Origin: DATKMK01 sp035541895
GTDB lineage: Bacteria; Desulfobacterota; Binatia; HRBIN30; JACQVA1
NCBI GenBank assembly: GCA_035541895.1
Contig: DATKMK010000114.1
Coordinates: forward strand, 81,839 to 145,838
DNA: 64,000 bases
Reading direction: 5' to 3'
The notes under the pieces are model-generated. The model saw nothing but the letters and a program-made list of their open reading frames with translations. It was not told the DNA's origin and made no database searches. The stretch's first letter is position 1, and every line of letters starts with the position of its first letter. The position numbers and the translations under genes were made by a program. This document shows positions 52,082-61,234 of this stretch, one piece after another.

Positions 52082-53524
52082 TCAGGCGTGCACCGCCGGC
52101 AGTCGATCGATCCATGGGCGGGCTCGCTCGAGCTGAGAGGCGACGCGGATGAGCAGATCTTCGCGCGCGTACGCCGCGATCAGTTGGATGCCGATCGGCA
52201 GTCCGGTCTCGGTCCACGCCAGGGGCAATGAAATTGCGGGCTGTCCGGTGAGATTGAATGCCGAGGTGAACGTGCTGAACGGCGTCGCGCGCAGCAGGCC
52301 GGCCAGCGGATTGTCCGGTGTCGAGGCGAACGAACCAAGCAGGGGAGGTGGCTCGGCCGTTGTCGGCGTCAGCAGCAGATCGAATCCCTGCGCCCACCAA
52401 TCGGTGATGCGACGCGCATGCTGCTGGGCGAATTGAAGAGCGTGCAGGTAGTCGCGTGATGACGCTTGCCGGCCCAACTCGGCAAAGATCCAGGTCATCG
52501 GCTCGACGCCGTCGGCGTCGATGGCTTGGCCGGTTTTTCCGCTCCACACGTTGATGGCGTGCGCCGTTGCGCAGGCCAGGAGCGTGCCGAACGCGCGGGT
52601 CAACTCATTGTCGCCGAGTGCGGCAGGGTATGATGGTTCGAGCGTGTGCCCGAGCGAAGCCAGGAGTTGCGCGGCAGACTCGACCGCCGCGGCACACTCG
52701 CGATCGACGGGCATCCCGCTCGGTGCCGTCACAGTGAATCCAATCCGCAGTCGGCCGGGGTCGGCCCCAACGTTGGTGGTGAACGGAGCGGCGGGCGCTG
52801 GTGCGGTGTAGGGATCGCCCGGAACGTATCCCGCGATCGCGTCGAGAATCGCGGCGGTGTCGCGCACGCTGCGAGTCACCGAGTTCTCCACCGCGCACCC
52901 CGCCCACCGCTCGCTGACATCCGGCCCCAAGGAGACACGCCCCCGCGACGTCTTCAAGCCGACCAGCCCGCAGTGGCTGGCCGGAATCCGGATCGATCCG
53001 CCTCCGTCGGTGGCATGCGCGGCCGGGACCATTCGAGACGCTACCGCGGCGGCAGCGCCGCCGCTCGATCCGCCGGGTGATCGAGCTGGATCCCAAGGAT
53101 TGCGCGTCGCTCCGTACGCGGCTGGCTCGGTCGTCGGCAACAACCCCAGTTCCGGCGTGTTGGTCTTGCCGACGAAAATGAATCCGGCCGCGCGAAACTT
53201 GGCCGCCAGATGCGTGTCGTGCGCTTCGCTCCACTGACGATCGCGCAGGGCTCGCATGCCGGCATGGAACGGATCGCCGGCCGAGTGGGCGCCGATGTCT
53301 TTGAGCAAGAACGGGACGCCGCGAAACGGCCCGTTCGGGAGATCGCCCGACTGAGCCTGCGCGCGCGCCTTCTCGAACAACGGCGTGATCACGGCGTTGA
53401 GGGCAGGGTTCACGTGCTCGATCCGCGCGATCGCCGCGTCGACAAGCTCAAGCGGGCTCACTTCGCGGCGACGAACCAGGTTGGCCTGCGCGGTCGCATC
53501 GAGGGCACTGAATGCATCGGGCAT
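52082..53524 (-). CDS. Amidase signature-family amidase
   Basis: A 480-residue amidase with the Ser-cisSer-Lys triad: Lys75 (FLLKDIG), cis-Ser154 (PGGSSGG) and nucleophile Ser177 (DGGGSIRIPA). The N-terminal LVRRREVSPLELVDAAIARIE helix is standard. Length fits stand-alone amidases rather than GatA (there is no GatB or GatC nearby). The ATG at 53524 has a GGAGA site. Substrate is not predictable; amides of carboxylic acids are the family's range. Confidence 0.92.
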   Translation of the reverse strand: MPDAFSALDATAQANLVRRREVSPLELVDAAIARIEHVNPALNAVITPLFEKARAQAQSGDLPNGPFRGVPFLLKDIGAHSAGDPFHAGMRALRDRQWSEAHDTHLAAKFRAAGFIFVGKTNTPELGLLPTTEPAAYGATRNPWDPARSPGGSSGGAAAAVASRMVPAAHATDGGGSIRIPASHCGLVGLKTSRGRVSLGPDVSERWAGCAVENSVTRSVRDTAAILDAIAGYVPGDPYTAPAPAAPFTTNVGADPGRLRIGFTVTAPSGMPVDRECAAAVESAAQLLASLGHTLEPSYPAALGDNELTRAFGTLLACATAHAINVWSGKTGQAIDADGVEPMTWIFAELGRQASSRDYLHALQFAQQHARRITDWWAQGFDLLLTPTTAEPPPLLGSFASTPDNPLAGLLRATPFSTFTSAFNLTGQPAISLPLAWTETGLPIGIQLIAAYAREDLLIRVASQLERARPWIDRLPAVHA

Positions 53525-53665
53525 GGAATAATCTCCGCGGCGGCGGATCATGGCACAATCGTCTGGCCAGCACGAGCGCATCCAGGTCGCTCGTGAAAGG
53601 CGGAGATGCTAAGCGCGCGGGTGGTAGCACGACATCGGGTATGCGGTCCGGGCAGGAGGCGTGAC

Positions 53666-54100
53666 ATGAGTGAGAGTCGGGATGCAATCGCGACGTTGAT
53701 CTATTCGTATGCGGAGATGCTGGATCTCGGCGACTTCGCCGGTGTGGCGCGGCTCTTTGAACATGCCACATACCGGACCGAGGGTCGCCGGCCGCATCAG
53801 GGCGCTGACGAAGTGAGGCAGGTGCTGGAACAGATGGTTGCAGTTTATGATGGAAGGCCTCACACCAAGCATGTGACGACCAATGTGATCATCGAAGTGG
53901 ACGAGTCTAATGATAGCGGGAGTGCCCGGTCGTACTTCACCGTCTTTCAGGCGGTCGATTCGTTTTCGCTGCAACCTGTGATCGCCGGCCGTTATCACGA
54001 CCGCTTTCTTCGCGTCGGCCGAACGTGGCGGTTCAGCGACCGGCTCATCTTCGTCGATCTCGTGGGTGACTTGCGTCATCATCTCCGTCGCACCCTCTAA
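53666..54100 (+). CDS. NTF2-like (SnoaL-type) protein
   Basis: A 144-residue NTF2-fold protein: RDAIATLIYSYAEMLDLGDFAGVARLFEHATY followed by HTKHVTTNVIIEVDE and a C-terminal GRYHDRFLRVGRTWRFSDRLIF strand pair. The pattern is that of the SnoaL_4 group seen next to steroid and aromatic degradation genes. ATG 53666 follows a GCAGGAGG site. It is divergent from the amidase gene. No catalytic acid pair can be assigned. Confidence 0.85.
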   Translation: MSESRDAIATLIYSYAEMLDLGDFAGVARLFEHATYRTEGRRPHQGADEVRQVLEQMVAVYDGRPHTKHVTTNVIIEVDESNDSGSARSYFTVFQAVDSFSLQPVIAGRYHDRFLRVGRTWRFSDRLIFVDLVGDLRHHLRRTL

Positions 54101-54273
54101 AGTTGGCCGCGACCCCGAGGCCGACGCTCGAAGGTCGTGGCGCCTTTTGTCACTTGGCGACTGCTTTTGACGGGCCGCGCGCGGCAAGCGACGCATCGCG
54201 GCACTCCCCGGGCCTCGCGAGTCGGACGGCGCCGCATAGGTTGCGGCACTTCGTTTGCTGTGGGGCTTCTTTA

Positions 54274-55644
54274 GTGCCCACGCACCAAACAGCGCATTCC
54301 GTTGGTACCGACCCCTCGCGTAGTCGTATCTTTCTTCTGCTGCGATACACGATGATCGCGGCCACTGCGTACCTGCTCGTGGTCGAGGAAGGGTTCGGAG
54401 TTCCGCCGTTGGGCGCCATCCTATTGGTGGTTGTGGCGCTGGTGTCCAACGTATTCCTCTCCATGCTCGACCGCCGCTTCGCCTCGTCGTCCACGTTTGA
54501 CGGCATCGTCATCTTGGTGGACACGGGGTGGATCACCCTCGCCCTGCTTCAGAGCGGACACTTCAGCGCCGACTTCTTCTATCTGTACTTTTTCATCCTC
54601 TTGCTGGCGGCCATTGGTGAGAACCTGGCCCTGATTGCGCTGGGCGCCCTCGTTGTCTGTGCGGCTTACGTGTACTTGCTGACGGTCACGGGCAATAACT
54701 GGTCATTTTGGAACTCCCCGTCGCTGATTCGCATTCCGTTCCTGTTCACCTCGGCGGCCTTCTACGGATACCTGGTGGAACAAACCCGTCGGGCCCGCCG
54801 CAAAGCCAACGAGGCCGATCGTATCAAGTCGGAATTTCTCGGGACGATCTCCCATGAGCTGCGCACACCGCTGAATGTGATCTTGGGCTATGTCGACCTG
54901 CTGCTGGACTCGGCGTTTGGTCCACTGCGATTGGAGCAGGCGCGGACGCTCGAACTGGTTCGCAACGCCGGCACCACCCTCCACGGCTTCATCGGACACC
55001 TCCTCGACGTGAGTCGCATCATCAATCGGCTGGAATCGGGGCAAGAACGGGTGATCTGCAGTGATGTCGAGCTGGCCGATCTCTTCGAGGAGCTACGCTT
55101 GGAGTTTCCCGCCGGTCTGACGATCCCCATCACGTGGCCGAGCGACGTGGGGTTGCCGATCCTGCATACCGACCGCGAGAAGCTGGCCACGATTCTACGC
55201 AATCTGGTGCAGAACGCGGTCAAGTATACCCATGAGGGCTCTGTGGCCATCGATGCCCGATACGTCCCGGCGAGCGATGATATTGAAGTGCGGGTGATCG
55301 ACACCGGTTGTGGAATCCCGTCCGAGGAACTCGCTCACATCTTCGAGGCGTTCCGGCGGGCTCGGACCGCCCCGCCTGTCCCGACCCCTGCGGGAGTCGG
55401 CCTCGGGCTGTACATCGTCAAGCAATTCGTCGAACTGCTCGACGGACGGGTTGACGTCGTCTCAACACCGGGCGTCGGGTCGACCTTCGCCCTCGTCCTG
55501 CCTCGGCACTTGCGGACGGATTGTGGCCACGCAACCCGCTCGACTCCGGTGCGTCCGGACCTTGGCGCGGACCAGGGCGAGAACCATCTGCCGGCGGACG
55601 CGAGTCTTCAGACCGCGTTGAGCGTCCAAGAGGTCGTGCTGTAG
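54274..55644 (+). CDS. Membrane sensor histidine kinase (HisKA/HATPase)
   Basis: A 456-residue kinase. Roughly residues 20-180 carry five to six hydrophobic helices without a clear sensor domain. A HisKA segment has the phospho-acceptor in SEFLGTISHELRTPLNVILGY, and the ATPase domain shows the N box (LATILRNLVQNAVKYT), DTGCGIP and GVGLGLYIVKQFVELL. The GTG at 54274 is the best start of several; TTG 54103 would add 57 residues of doubtful sequence. No response regulator is adjacent, so it is an orphan kinase here. Base composition is slightly less GC-rich than its neighbours. Confidence 0.87.
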   Translation: MPTHQTAHSVGTDPSRSRIFLLLRYTMIAATAYLLVVEEGFGVPPLGAILLVVVALVSNVFLSMLDRRFASSSTFDGIVILVDTGWITLALLQSGHFSADFFYLYFFILLLAAIGENLALIALGALVVCAAYVYLLTVTGNNWSFWNSPSLIRIPFLFTSAAFYGYLVEQTRRARRKANEADRIKSEFLGTISHELRTPLNVILGYVDLLLDSAFGPLRLEQARTLELVRNAGTTLHGFIGHLLDVSRIINRLESGQERVICSDVELADLFEELRLEFPAGLTIPITWPSDVGLPILHTDREKLATILRNLVQNAVKYTHEGSVAIDARYVPASDDIEVRVIDTGCGIPSEELAHIFEAFRRARTAPPVPTPAGVGLGLYIVKQFVELLDGRVDVVSTPGVGSTFALVLPRHLRTDCGHATRSTPVRPDLGADQGENHLPADASLQTALSVQEVVL

Positions 55645-55703
55645 GAACGCACTTCCACGCCGCTTGCATCCAGCTCGTCACAGTGCCAAAGGCGAGGCGA
55701 GCG

Positions 55704-56078
55704 ATGAAGCACTCTCCCCGTTTTCTCAAGCTGGTTGACGAGGCCCGGCGACGAGTTCGAGAACTCCGCGTTGCCGACGTCAAAGCGATGATGGATCGCG
55801 GCGAGCGGTTTCAGTTGATCGACGTTCGCGAAGAGAGTGAGTGGGCCAACGGCCACCTGCCCGGTGCGTGCCACCTGTCGAAGGGCATCATCGAGCGCGA
55901 CATTGAAATCGCCATTCCGGATCTCAATGTGCCGATCGTCCTGTACTGCGGCGGCGGATATCGTTCCGCGTTGGCGGCCGACAACCTGCGCACCATGGGC
56001 TACACCAACGTCGCATCAATGGACGGCGGGTGGCGGGAGTGGACCGCCGCCGGCCTCCCGACCAAGGTCTCGCGTTAG
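55704..56078 (+). CDS. Rhodanese-like domain protein
   Basis: A 124-residue single-domain rhodanese. The active-site loop is VLYCGGGYRSAL with catalytic Cys82; the family also shows FQLIDVREESEWANGHLPGACHL and the C-terminal GGWREW motif. Such proteins transfer sulfane sulfur or bind arsenate or phosphate. ATG 55704 has a GGCGAGGCG site upstream. It follows the histidine kinase after 59 bases, but a functional link is not obvious. Confidence 0.92.
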   Translation: MKHSPRFLKLVDEARRRVRELRVADVKAMMDRGERFQLIDVREESEWANGHLPGACHLSKGIIERDIEIAIPDLNVPIVLYCGGGYRSALAADNLRTMGYTNVASMDGGWREWTAAGLPTKVSR

Positions 56079-56082
56079 CGGG

Positions 56083-57450
56083 CTAGATCCGCATCGTTCG
56101 CCACACCCCGGCGCGAAAACGCGCCAGCCACATCGCGCCGAGGGCCGTCACGTATCCCAACTCACCGAGCCAGGCGCCGGTCACGCCGCCTTCCAGCGCG
56201 ACGGCGAGCAGGTAGACCAGCGGCAATCGCAGCAGCCACGCCAGCGTGGTCTGGGCAACGAACGGCCATCGTGTATCGCCTGCGCCGCGGAGTCCGCCGG
56301 CGGCAATAATGCCGATCGCGTCGACGAGCTGAAAGAGCGCGCCCAGCGCGAGCAAGGGTCGCCCGAGACGCAGCAGTTCGGAATTGGTCGTGAAGATGCC
56401 GAGCAAGAAATCGGGCATCGTGAGGAACAGCGTGGCGACGATCGCAGCCAATCCCACGCCGAGCTTGATCGCGGACCAATGACTGCGCTCGGCGGCCGCG
56501 AGATCGCGCGCGCCGACGTAGCGTCCGACCAATGCGCCCGACGCGATCGAGATGCCGACGGCCTGCATGAATGACAACGACAGCAATTGGATGATGGCTT
56601 GATTGGCTGCGATCGCGAGATCGCCCATGCGCGCAATCAACGTGGAGAACATCGCAAACGACAGCATATCGAGGACCCACTGCCCGCCGATCGGCAATCC
56701 GACGGACAGGAGGCGCGCAATCGACGCGCGCTCCGGAGCCACGGGCGCGGTTCGGAAGCGCGTCCGCACGCGTGGTCGGAGCAGTGCCACCAGCAAGACG
56801 ACACTGTAGAACCACAACGCGATCGCCATCGCCGCGCCGGCACCGGTCACGCCCCATACCGGCAAACCGAAGCGACCGTAGACCAGGCCGTAGGCGAGCA
56901 CTACATTGACGGCGATCTCAACCAGTGACGCCACCAGCGGCGTGCGGGTGTCGCCGATGCCGCGGAAGAACGAGGTGAACACGATCGCGGGCACCAGCGC
57001 CGGGGCGCCGCATAGCCGCGCGCGCACGTACGGCACGGCCAGCGCTTGCAACTCGGCAGACGGATTCAACACCTGCAAGAGCGTTGGGAACAGCAGGGCG
57101 ATCAACGCGGCCCACGCCAGGATCACCGGGCCCAGCGCATAGAGCGCTTGCCACACCCACCGTCCACATCCGCCATGTTCCTTGGCGCCGTAAGCTTGCG
57201 AGACGAAGGTCTGCACGGCGCTGCCGGCTCCGAAAAACGCGCACAGCAACGTCCACACCCAGATGCCCCCGAACCCCACGGACCCCAACTCGGTGACGCC
57301 GAGATGCCCGACGATCGCCGAGTCGATCACCTGCATGAGGGTTTCCGACAGCGTTTGCAGCACGGCCGGATAGGCCAGCGTGGCAACCTCCAACACACCG
57401 CCCGGAACCCGGACGGTGTCGACCGAGACCGCTTCAACTCTGGTTGCCAT
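56083..57450 (-). CDS. MATE family efflux transporter
   Basis: A 455-residue protein with twelve hydrophobic segments and the MATE pattern: LAYPAVLQTLSETLMQVIDSAIVGHLG in TM1, FVSQAYGAKEHGG after TM2, and the repeated half-structure beginning near residue 240. MATE proteins export drugs and metabolites using Na+ or H+ gradients. Its ATG lies ten bases after a strong terminator-like stem-loop and has its AGGAG ribosome site in the tail of that structure, so translation or transcription may be conditionally controlled. Confidence 0.93.
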   Translation of the reverse strand: MATRVEAVSVDTVRVPGGVLEVATLAYPAVLQTLSETLMQVIDSAIVGHLGVTELGSVGFGGIWVWTLLCAFFGAGSAVQTFVSQAYGAKEHGGCGRWVWQALYALGPVILAWAALIALLFPTLLQVLNPSAELQALAVPYVRARLCGAPALVPAIVFTSFFRGIGDTRTPLVASLVEIAVNVVLAYGLVYGRFGLPVWGVTGAGAAMAIALWFYSVVLLVALLRPRVRTRFRTAPVAPERASIARLLSVGLPIGGQWVLDMLSFAMFSTLIARMGDLAIAANQAIIQLLSLSFMQAVGISIASGALVGRYVGARDLAAAERSHWSAIKLGVGLAAIVATLFLTMPDFLLGIFTTNSELLRLGRPLLALGALFQLVDAIGIIAAGGLRGAGDTRWPFVAQTTLAWLLRLPLVYLLAVALEGGVTGAWLGELGYVTALGAMWLARFRAGVWRTMRI

Positions 57451-57462
57451 ACGCGCTCCTAA

Positions 57463-57511
57463 AACACCGAAGGCCGCGAACGCCTTACGCGTCCGCGGCC
57501 TTCGGTGCCGA
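57463..57511 (-). terminator. Rho-independent terminator-like hairpin overlapping the MATE ribosome site
   Basis: On the minus strand CACCGAAGGCCGCG pairs with CGCGGCCTTCGGTG around a 15-base loop and is followed by TTTTAGGAG. The T-run and the ribosome site AGGAG are contiguous, ten bases before the MATE start codon. It could end FecR transcripts or act as an attenuator for MATE expression. Confidence 0.75.
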
Positions 57512-57563
57512 GCATCGGGCCATTCCGCCGTTCACGAGCGGGCGCGCGTCATGTCTCTCCAAC

Positions 57564-57586
57564 GATCGCCGTTCCCAACGGCGATC
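57564..57586. repeat. Perfect 10-bp hairpin in the MATE leader
   Basis: GATCGCCGTT and AACGGCGATC pair around CCC. It lies between the two copies of the TTGGAGAGACA element. Confidence 0.7.
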
Positions 57587-57710
57587 TCGAAGAGCGCGAC
57601 AAGTCTCGACGCATTCACCCGCATCAATTGTCTCTCCAAAGGCGGTCCCGACGTACCACGGTCGGGTCCGCGCCGGCAAGAAGTCGCTTCCGCCGATCGT
57701 GGAACGCCGA

Positions 57711-58316
57711 CTACTCGATCGTCACTTCCTTTAGATACGCGGCGACTTCGGCGGCGGTCGGCTTCAGCGGCGTAGTCTTTCCCGCCTTCATCTGATTCAC
57801 ACACTCGCCGGCCGCCAGTCGCTTCGGGGTGGTGTCGCCGCTGCGCGCGGCCGCGTCGATTGTGCCATCGAGGGCGCAAATGACGTCGCGATCGGTGTCG
57901 CCCCACAGCACGGTGCCACGAACACCCGCGATCGTAGTCGGCGTTCGGATTTCGTAATCGGTGGGTCCGGTGAGAAACTTCGATACCGCGAGTTTGAACT
58001 TGCCGACGAGGATGTCGAGACGCGCGTTCCGACGATCGGAGGCGAGGGCAAAGGTGTCCAACCGGACACGGCTCTGTGGGCCGACATCGAGCACCGAATC
58101 GTCGGCCAGCAGGATTTTCACTTTCGAGACGGCGTCAGTCTCGACGATCTCGCCGACCGCCACGGAATCCCCGCGATGCAGTGGCTGCGGCGCGCTTCCG
58201 CGGGTCACCGTCGGAGTGCCGCTGATGCGCGCAACCTGCGCGACCTCCGTGGCGAGAGCGGTCGCACCGGCCGCCGCCAAGGCGATGAACCCGATTGCGC
58301 CCAACGCCGGCTTCAC
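57711..58316 (-). CDS. FecR-domain secreted protein
   Basis: A 201-residue protein with an N-terminal signal peptide (ALGAIGFIALAAAGATALA) and a FecR domain: VAQVARISGTPTVTRG, LHRGDSVAVGEIVETD, VKILLADDSVLDVGPQSRVRLD and IRTPTTIAGVRGT. This stand-alone periplasmic FecR type has no sigma factor or TonB receptor nearby. GTG 58316 overlaps the SDR stop (GTGA). Its role is unknown; it may be a structural or ligand-binding protein. Confidence 0.9.
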   Translation of the reverse strand: MKPALGAIGFIALAAAGATALATEVAQVARISGTPTVTRGSAPQPLHRGDSVAVGEIVETDAVSKVKILLADDSVLDVGPQSRVRLDTFALASDRRNARLDILVGKFKLAVSKFLTGPTDYEIRTPTTIAGVRGTVLWGDTDRDVICALDGTIDAAARSGDTTPKRLAAGECVNQMKAGKTTPLKPTAAEVAAYLKEVTIE

Positions 58317-59218
58317 ATGTATTCCGGCTGGCGCGACAGCTTGCCGAAGAGTTCGTCCTTGCGAGCGATCAGATCGGCCACGGTGAACGCTGCGCCCGGC
58401 TGGCTGATCTGATTGACTTGGTGCCAGCCCTTCACCAGCGCGATCTCACCGCCCCACACGATGAAACCCTGACCGTTGATGTCGGCCGCGGCGTCGCTGG
58501 CGAGGAAGGTCACGAGTTGCGCCGGCCACGCCGGGTGGAAGACGTCGAAGCCGCTCTCCGGCTTCGCGAACATGTCGTGATTCGGCATGGTGTCGGTCAT
58601 GCGCGTGCGGGCGCGCGGCGCGATGAAATTGGCGGTAACGCCGTACTTGCCCATCTCGCGCGCGATGCTGATGGTCAAGGCCGCGATCGCCGCCTTGGCC
58701 ATTGCGTAGTTGCTGTTGCCCGCCGACCCCATCAGACCCGCTTCCGACGAGGTGTTGATGATGCGTCCGAACGTGGTGCCGCCGCTTCGCTTGGCGGCCT
58801 CGCGCCAGCGCGCGCAGGCGTGACGCGTCATCGCGAAATGGCCCTTGCAGTGGACTTTGAGCACGAGGTCGAACTCGTCTTCGGCCATGTTGAAGTTCAT
58901 CCGGTCGCGCAAGACGCCGGCATTGTTCACCAGGATGTCGAGACGCCCGTAGGTGTCGTAGGCGTGCTCGATGATACGACGCGCGCCCTCCCAATTGGCG
59001 ATGTCTTCGTAATTCGCGGCGGCCTCGCCGCCAGCGGCCTTGATCTCTGCGACGACGGCAGCGGCCGGCGATTGATCCTGTCCCTCGCCGGAGACGGATA
59101 CGCCGACATCGTTGACGATCATGCGCGCGCCCTCGGCGGCCAGCGCCAGGGCCTCCTCCCGGCCGAGCCCGCGGCCCGCGCCGGTGACGATTGCGACTCT
59201 CCCAGTCAGTTGCGACAT
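58313..59218 (-). CDS. Short-chain dehydrogenase/reductase (FabG/HSD17B4-like)
   Basis: A 301-residue SDR. Cofactor motif VTGAGRGLGREEAL, the NNAGVLRD block, catalytic Ser in IINTSSEAGLMGSAG, and Tyr-Lys in NYAMAKAA. The C-terminal extension FDVFHPAWPAQLVTFLASDAAADINGQGFIVWGGEIALVKGW resembles the dehydrogenase part of peroxisomal multifunctional-type enzymes acting on 3-hydroxyacyl-CoA. Its 3' end overlaps the FecR gene. It is followed upstream (on the minus strand) by a crotonase gene, fitting a beta-oxidation pair. Confidence 0.92.
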   Translation of the reverse strand: MSQLTGRVAIVTGAGRGLGREEALALAAEGARMIVNDVGVSVSGEGQDQSPAAAVVAEIKAAGGEAAANYEDIANWEGARRIIEHAYDTYGRLDILVNNAGVLRDRMNFNMAEDEFDLVLKVHCKGHFAMTRHACARWREAAKRSGGTTFGRIINTSSEAGLMGSAGNSNYAMAKAAIAALTISIAREMGKYGVTANFIAPRARTRMTDTMPNHDMFAKPESGFDVFHPAWPAQLVTFLASDAAADINGQGFIVWGGEIALVKGWHQVNQISQPGAAFTVADLIARKDELFGKLSRQPEYM

Positions 59219-59272
59219 GACACTCCTCTCGAAACGGGCGATCGTTCTGACTAGTCGCCGCCGCGTTGAGAG

Positions 59273-59980
59273 TCAATTGCCGGAGCGTTCGATCGCGCCC
59301 GCAAGCGGCGCGGCACTGCCGGCTTCCAAAATGCGCAACACGTCGCCGTACATGCCGCGTTTGAGCGCGCCGTAAATTTCGCGATTCTTGTCCGCGAGTG
59401 CTGCCGCGCGAGCGATCGCGCGCGGCAAGACGTCGGCCGCCGGCACCGCGTCGTCGACGATGCCCCGATCGCGGGCGTCGCTGCCGCCGAGACGAGCGCC
59501 GGTGAGGATCGTGTCGCGAAACGCCGCTGGCGAGAGACGATTCTTGATCAGCGCCGTCATGCCCGGGGCCAGTGGGAGATTGATGTCGACTTCCGGGAGA
59601 CAGAAGAACCCGCGATCCGCGCGCATCACGCGGAAGTCGTGCGCGAGCGCCATCATGCCGCCCGCAGCGAAGGCGTGGCCGTTGATTGCGGCGACCGTCG
59701 GCACGGTACACGCCATGATTCGCCCGAGGAAGCGTAGGACCGCGCCGACGAACGTACCGCTCTCGCCGGCGCCCTCGCCGGACATCCACGCGAGATCGAG
59801 ACCGTTCGAATAGAATTTGTCTTGGCCGACCGTGACCAGCGCGGCCGGTCCGCTCGATCGCTCGACCGTGTCCAACGCCTCGTTGAGCGCCGTCAGGAAC
59901 GGACCATTGAAGCGGTTCTCGCCGCTCTGCATGCGCAACACGAACACGTTTCCGTCGCGTCGGAGATCAATCAGTGACAT
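59273..59980 (-). CDS. Enoyl-CoA isomerase-type crotonase
   Basis: A 235-residue crotonase-fold protein. The GHAFAAGGMMALAHDFRVMRADRGFFCLPEVDINLPLAPGMTALI region matches delta3,delta2-enoyl-CoA isomerase (ECI/PECI) with the catalytic acid in LPEVDI, rather than enoyl-CoA hydratase with two glutamates. A GAGGTG site precedes ATG 59980. Next to the SDR gene on the same strand it likely serves unsaturated fatty acid breakdown. Confidence 0.88.
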   Translation of the reverse strand: MSLIDLRRDGNVFVLRMQSGENRFNGPFLTALNEALDTVERSSGPAALVTVGQDKFYSNGLDLAWMSGEGAGESGTFVGAVLRFLGRIMACTVPTVAAINGHAFAAGGMMALAHDFRVMRADRGFFCLPEVDINLPLAPGMTALIKNRLSPAAFRDTILTGARLGGSDARDRGIVDDAVPAADVLPRAIARAAALADKNREIYGALKRGMYGDVLRILEAGSAAPLAGAIERSGN

Positions 59981-60139
59981 GGCGCACCTCTTCGCGTCCT
60001 CGGAACGTAACGGCTTGCTGACTCTGATGCCAGTCGGTGGCGCGCGTTTCTTCGTTCGTGCGCGGCACTGGCTTGCGGCGACCCGGACAAGTCGGTACAG
60101 CCTCGCGACCATGTCGATCGGATGCGAGAAGGGGTTCGA

Positions 60140-61036
60140 GTGACGCCGCAGCAGGAACGCATCGGTTTGCTCAGCGCCGCGGTGTGTGCGCTCAACGGCG
60201 CCTTCGTTCCGGCGGTTGCCAAACTCACCACCAGTCGCGGCGAGCCGCTGTTCGTGGCGGCCGCGACCAGCGTCTTCGCCGGAATGTGTGCCGCCGCTGT
60301 CTTGAGCGTGCGTGGCGAGCTGCGGGTGCTCGCGCGGCCAACCGTCGGTCCGCGCCTGGTCGCCGTGGCGGCTCTCGGCACGGCCGCAGCGTTCTTTCTG
60401 TTCTTCCTCGGAGCGAGCCGAGCAAGTGCGATCGACGCGGTGTTGTGCTTGCAGATCGAACCAGCGTACGCGCTGCTGCTCGCGTGGCTGGTACTCGGCC
60501 ATCGCCCGACGCTCCGCCGCATCGGTGCGATCGCAACGCTGCTCGTCGGAATCGCCTTGGCGATGGGTGCGCACGGAGTGTCGGGCTCACCGGGCATGTG
60601 GATTCTTCTCGTCACCCCGTTGTGCTGGCAGGCGTCGCACTTGATCGTGTTGCGTGGACTCGTCGGCATCACGCCGTCGATCTTGACCGGCGCGCGCTAC
60701 ATTCACGGCGGATTGCTGCTCGCGCTCGGATGGTTGATCAGCGGCGGTGTCACGCGACTCCCGGCGACCGACGTGGTGCTCGGGCAACTGCCTTGGTTGG
60801 CGGTGCAAGGCGTGGTGTTGAGCTACGCCGGGACACTGTTGTGGTACGGAGCCATCACGCGGCTCGATCTGGCGCGCACGACCGCCATCGTGGTGCCGTC
60901 GGTGCCGCTGCTCTCGCTCGGCGCGAGTTTTCTCATTCTCGGCGAGGTGCCGTCGGGGCTGCAGTGGGTCGGTTTGGCGCTCACCGCCGGGGGGGTGCTG
61001 GCATTCATTACAGCCCCACACGCGGCGTCCGCTTGA
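60140..61036 (+). CDS. EamA/DMT-family transporter
   Basis: A 298-residue membrane protein with ten hydrophobic helices in two similar EamA halves (AAVCALNGAFVPAVAKL at the start; ALGWLISGG and SYAGTLLWYGAITRLDLARTTAIVVPSVPLLSLGASFLILGEVPS in the second half). DMT exporters handle amino acids, nucleosides or drugs. GTG 60140 is preferred because GAGAAGGGG lies at the right distance; the in-frame ATG at 60122 would add six residues. Confidence 0.88.
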   Translation: MTPQQERIGLLSAAVCALNGAFVPAVAKLTTSRGEPLFVAAATSVFAGMCAAAVLSVRGELRVLARPTVGPRLVAVAALGTAAAFFLFFLGASRASAIDAVLCLQIEPAYALLLAWLVLGHRPTLRRIGAIATLLVGIALAMGAHGVSGSPGMWILLVTPLCWQASHLIVLRGLVGITPSILTGARYIHGGLLLALGWLISGGVTRLPATDVVLGQLPWLAVQGVVLSYAGTLLWYGAITRLDLARTTAIVVPSVPLLSLGASFLILGEVPSGLQWVGLALTAGGVLAFITAPHAASA

Positions 61037-61234
61037 CAATTCACGGTGCTTCGGTCGATCACCTGCCACCGACATGGAGCAGAAGCGCGCAGGAATGCGG
61101 GAGTCGGCGCATGCCCAGAGCGCTGAAACCCAGCGGGCGCGGCGGCATCTGACGCGGTGCCGGGGCGCGTCGTCGTGCACCGCCCGGCGGAGATCTACAT
61201 GCGATCAGCAGCGACGGTGGTGCGAGTGGACGCG

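Larger units (their letters stand above)
57451..57660 (-). promoter_or_regulatory. Structured leader of the MATE gene (candidate attenuator or riboswitch)
   Basis: The minus-strand sequence between the FecR stop and the MATE start has no ORF but much secondary structure: a perfect 10-base hairpin at 57564-57586, an 11-base sequence TTGGAGAGACA occurring twice (57639-57629 and 57562-57552), and a terminator directly before the start codon. GGAGAG and CACCGAAGG recall glycine riboswitch elements, but the rest of that consensus is missing. An unknown RNA regulator is inferred. Confidence 0.45.

Noticed and set aside
57552..57640. Glycine riboswitch in the MATE leader
   Set aside because: GGAGAG and CACCGAAGG occur, but the GCAA segment and the ACTCTCAGG segment are missing and the spacing is wrong, so only an unspecified leader RNA is claimed.
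60126..60145. tRNA T-arm-like GGGGTTCGAG
   Set aside because: No acceptor stem, anticodon arm or D-arm can be formed around it; it is the ribosome site and start of the EamA gene.
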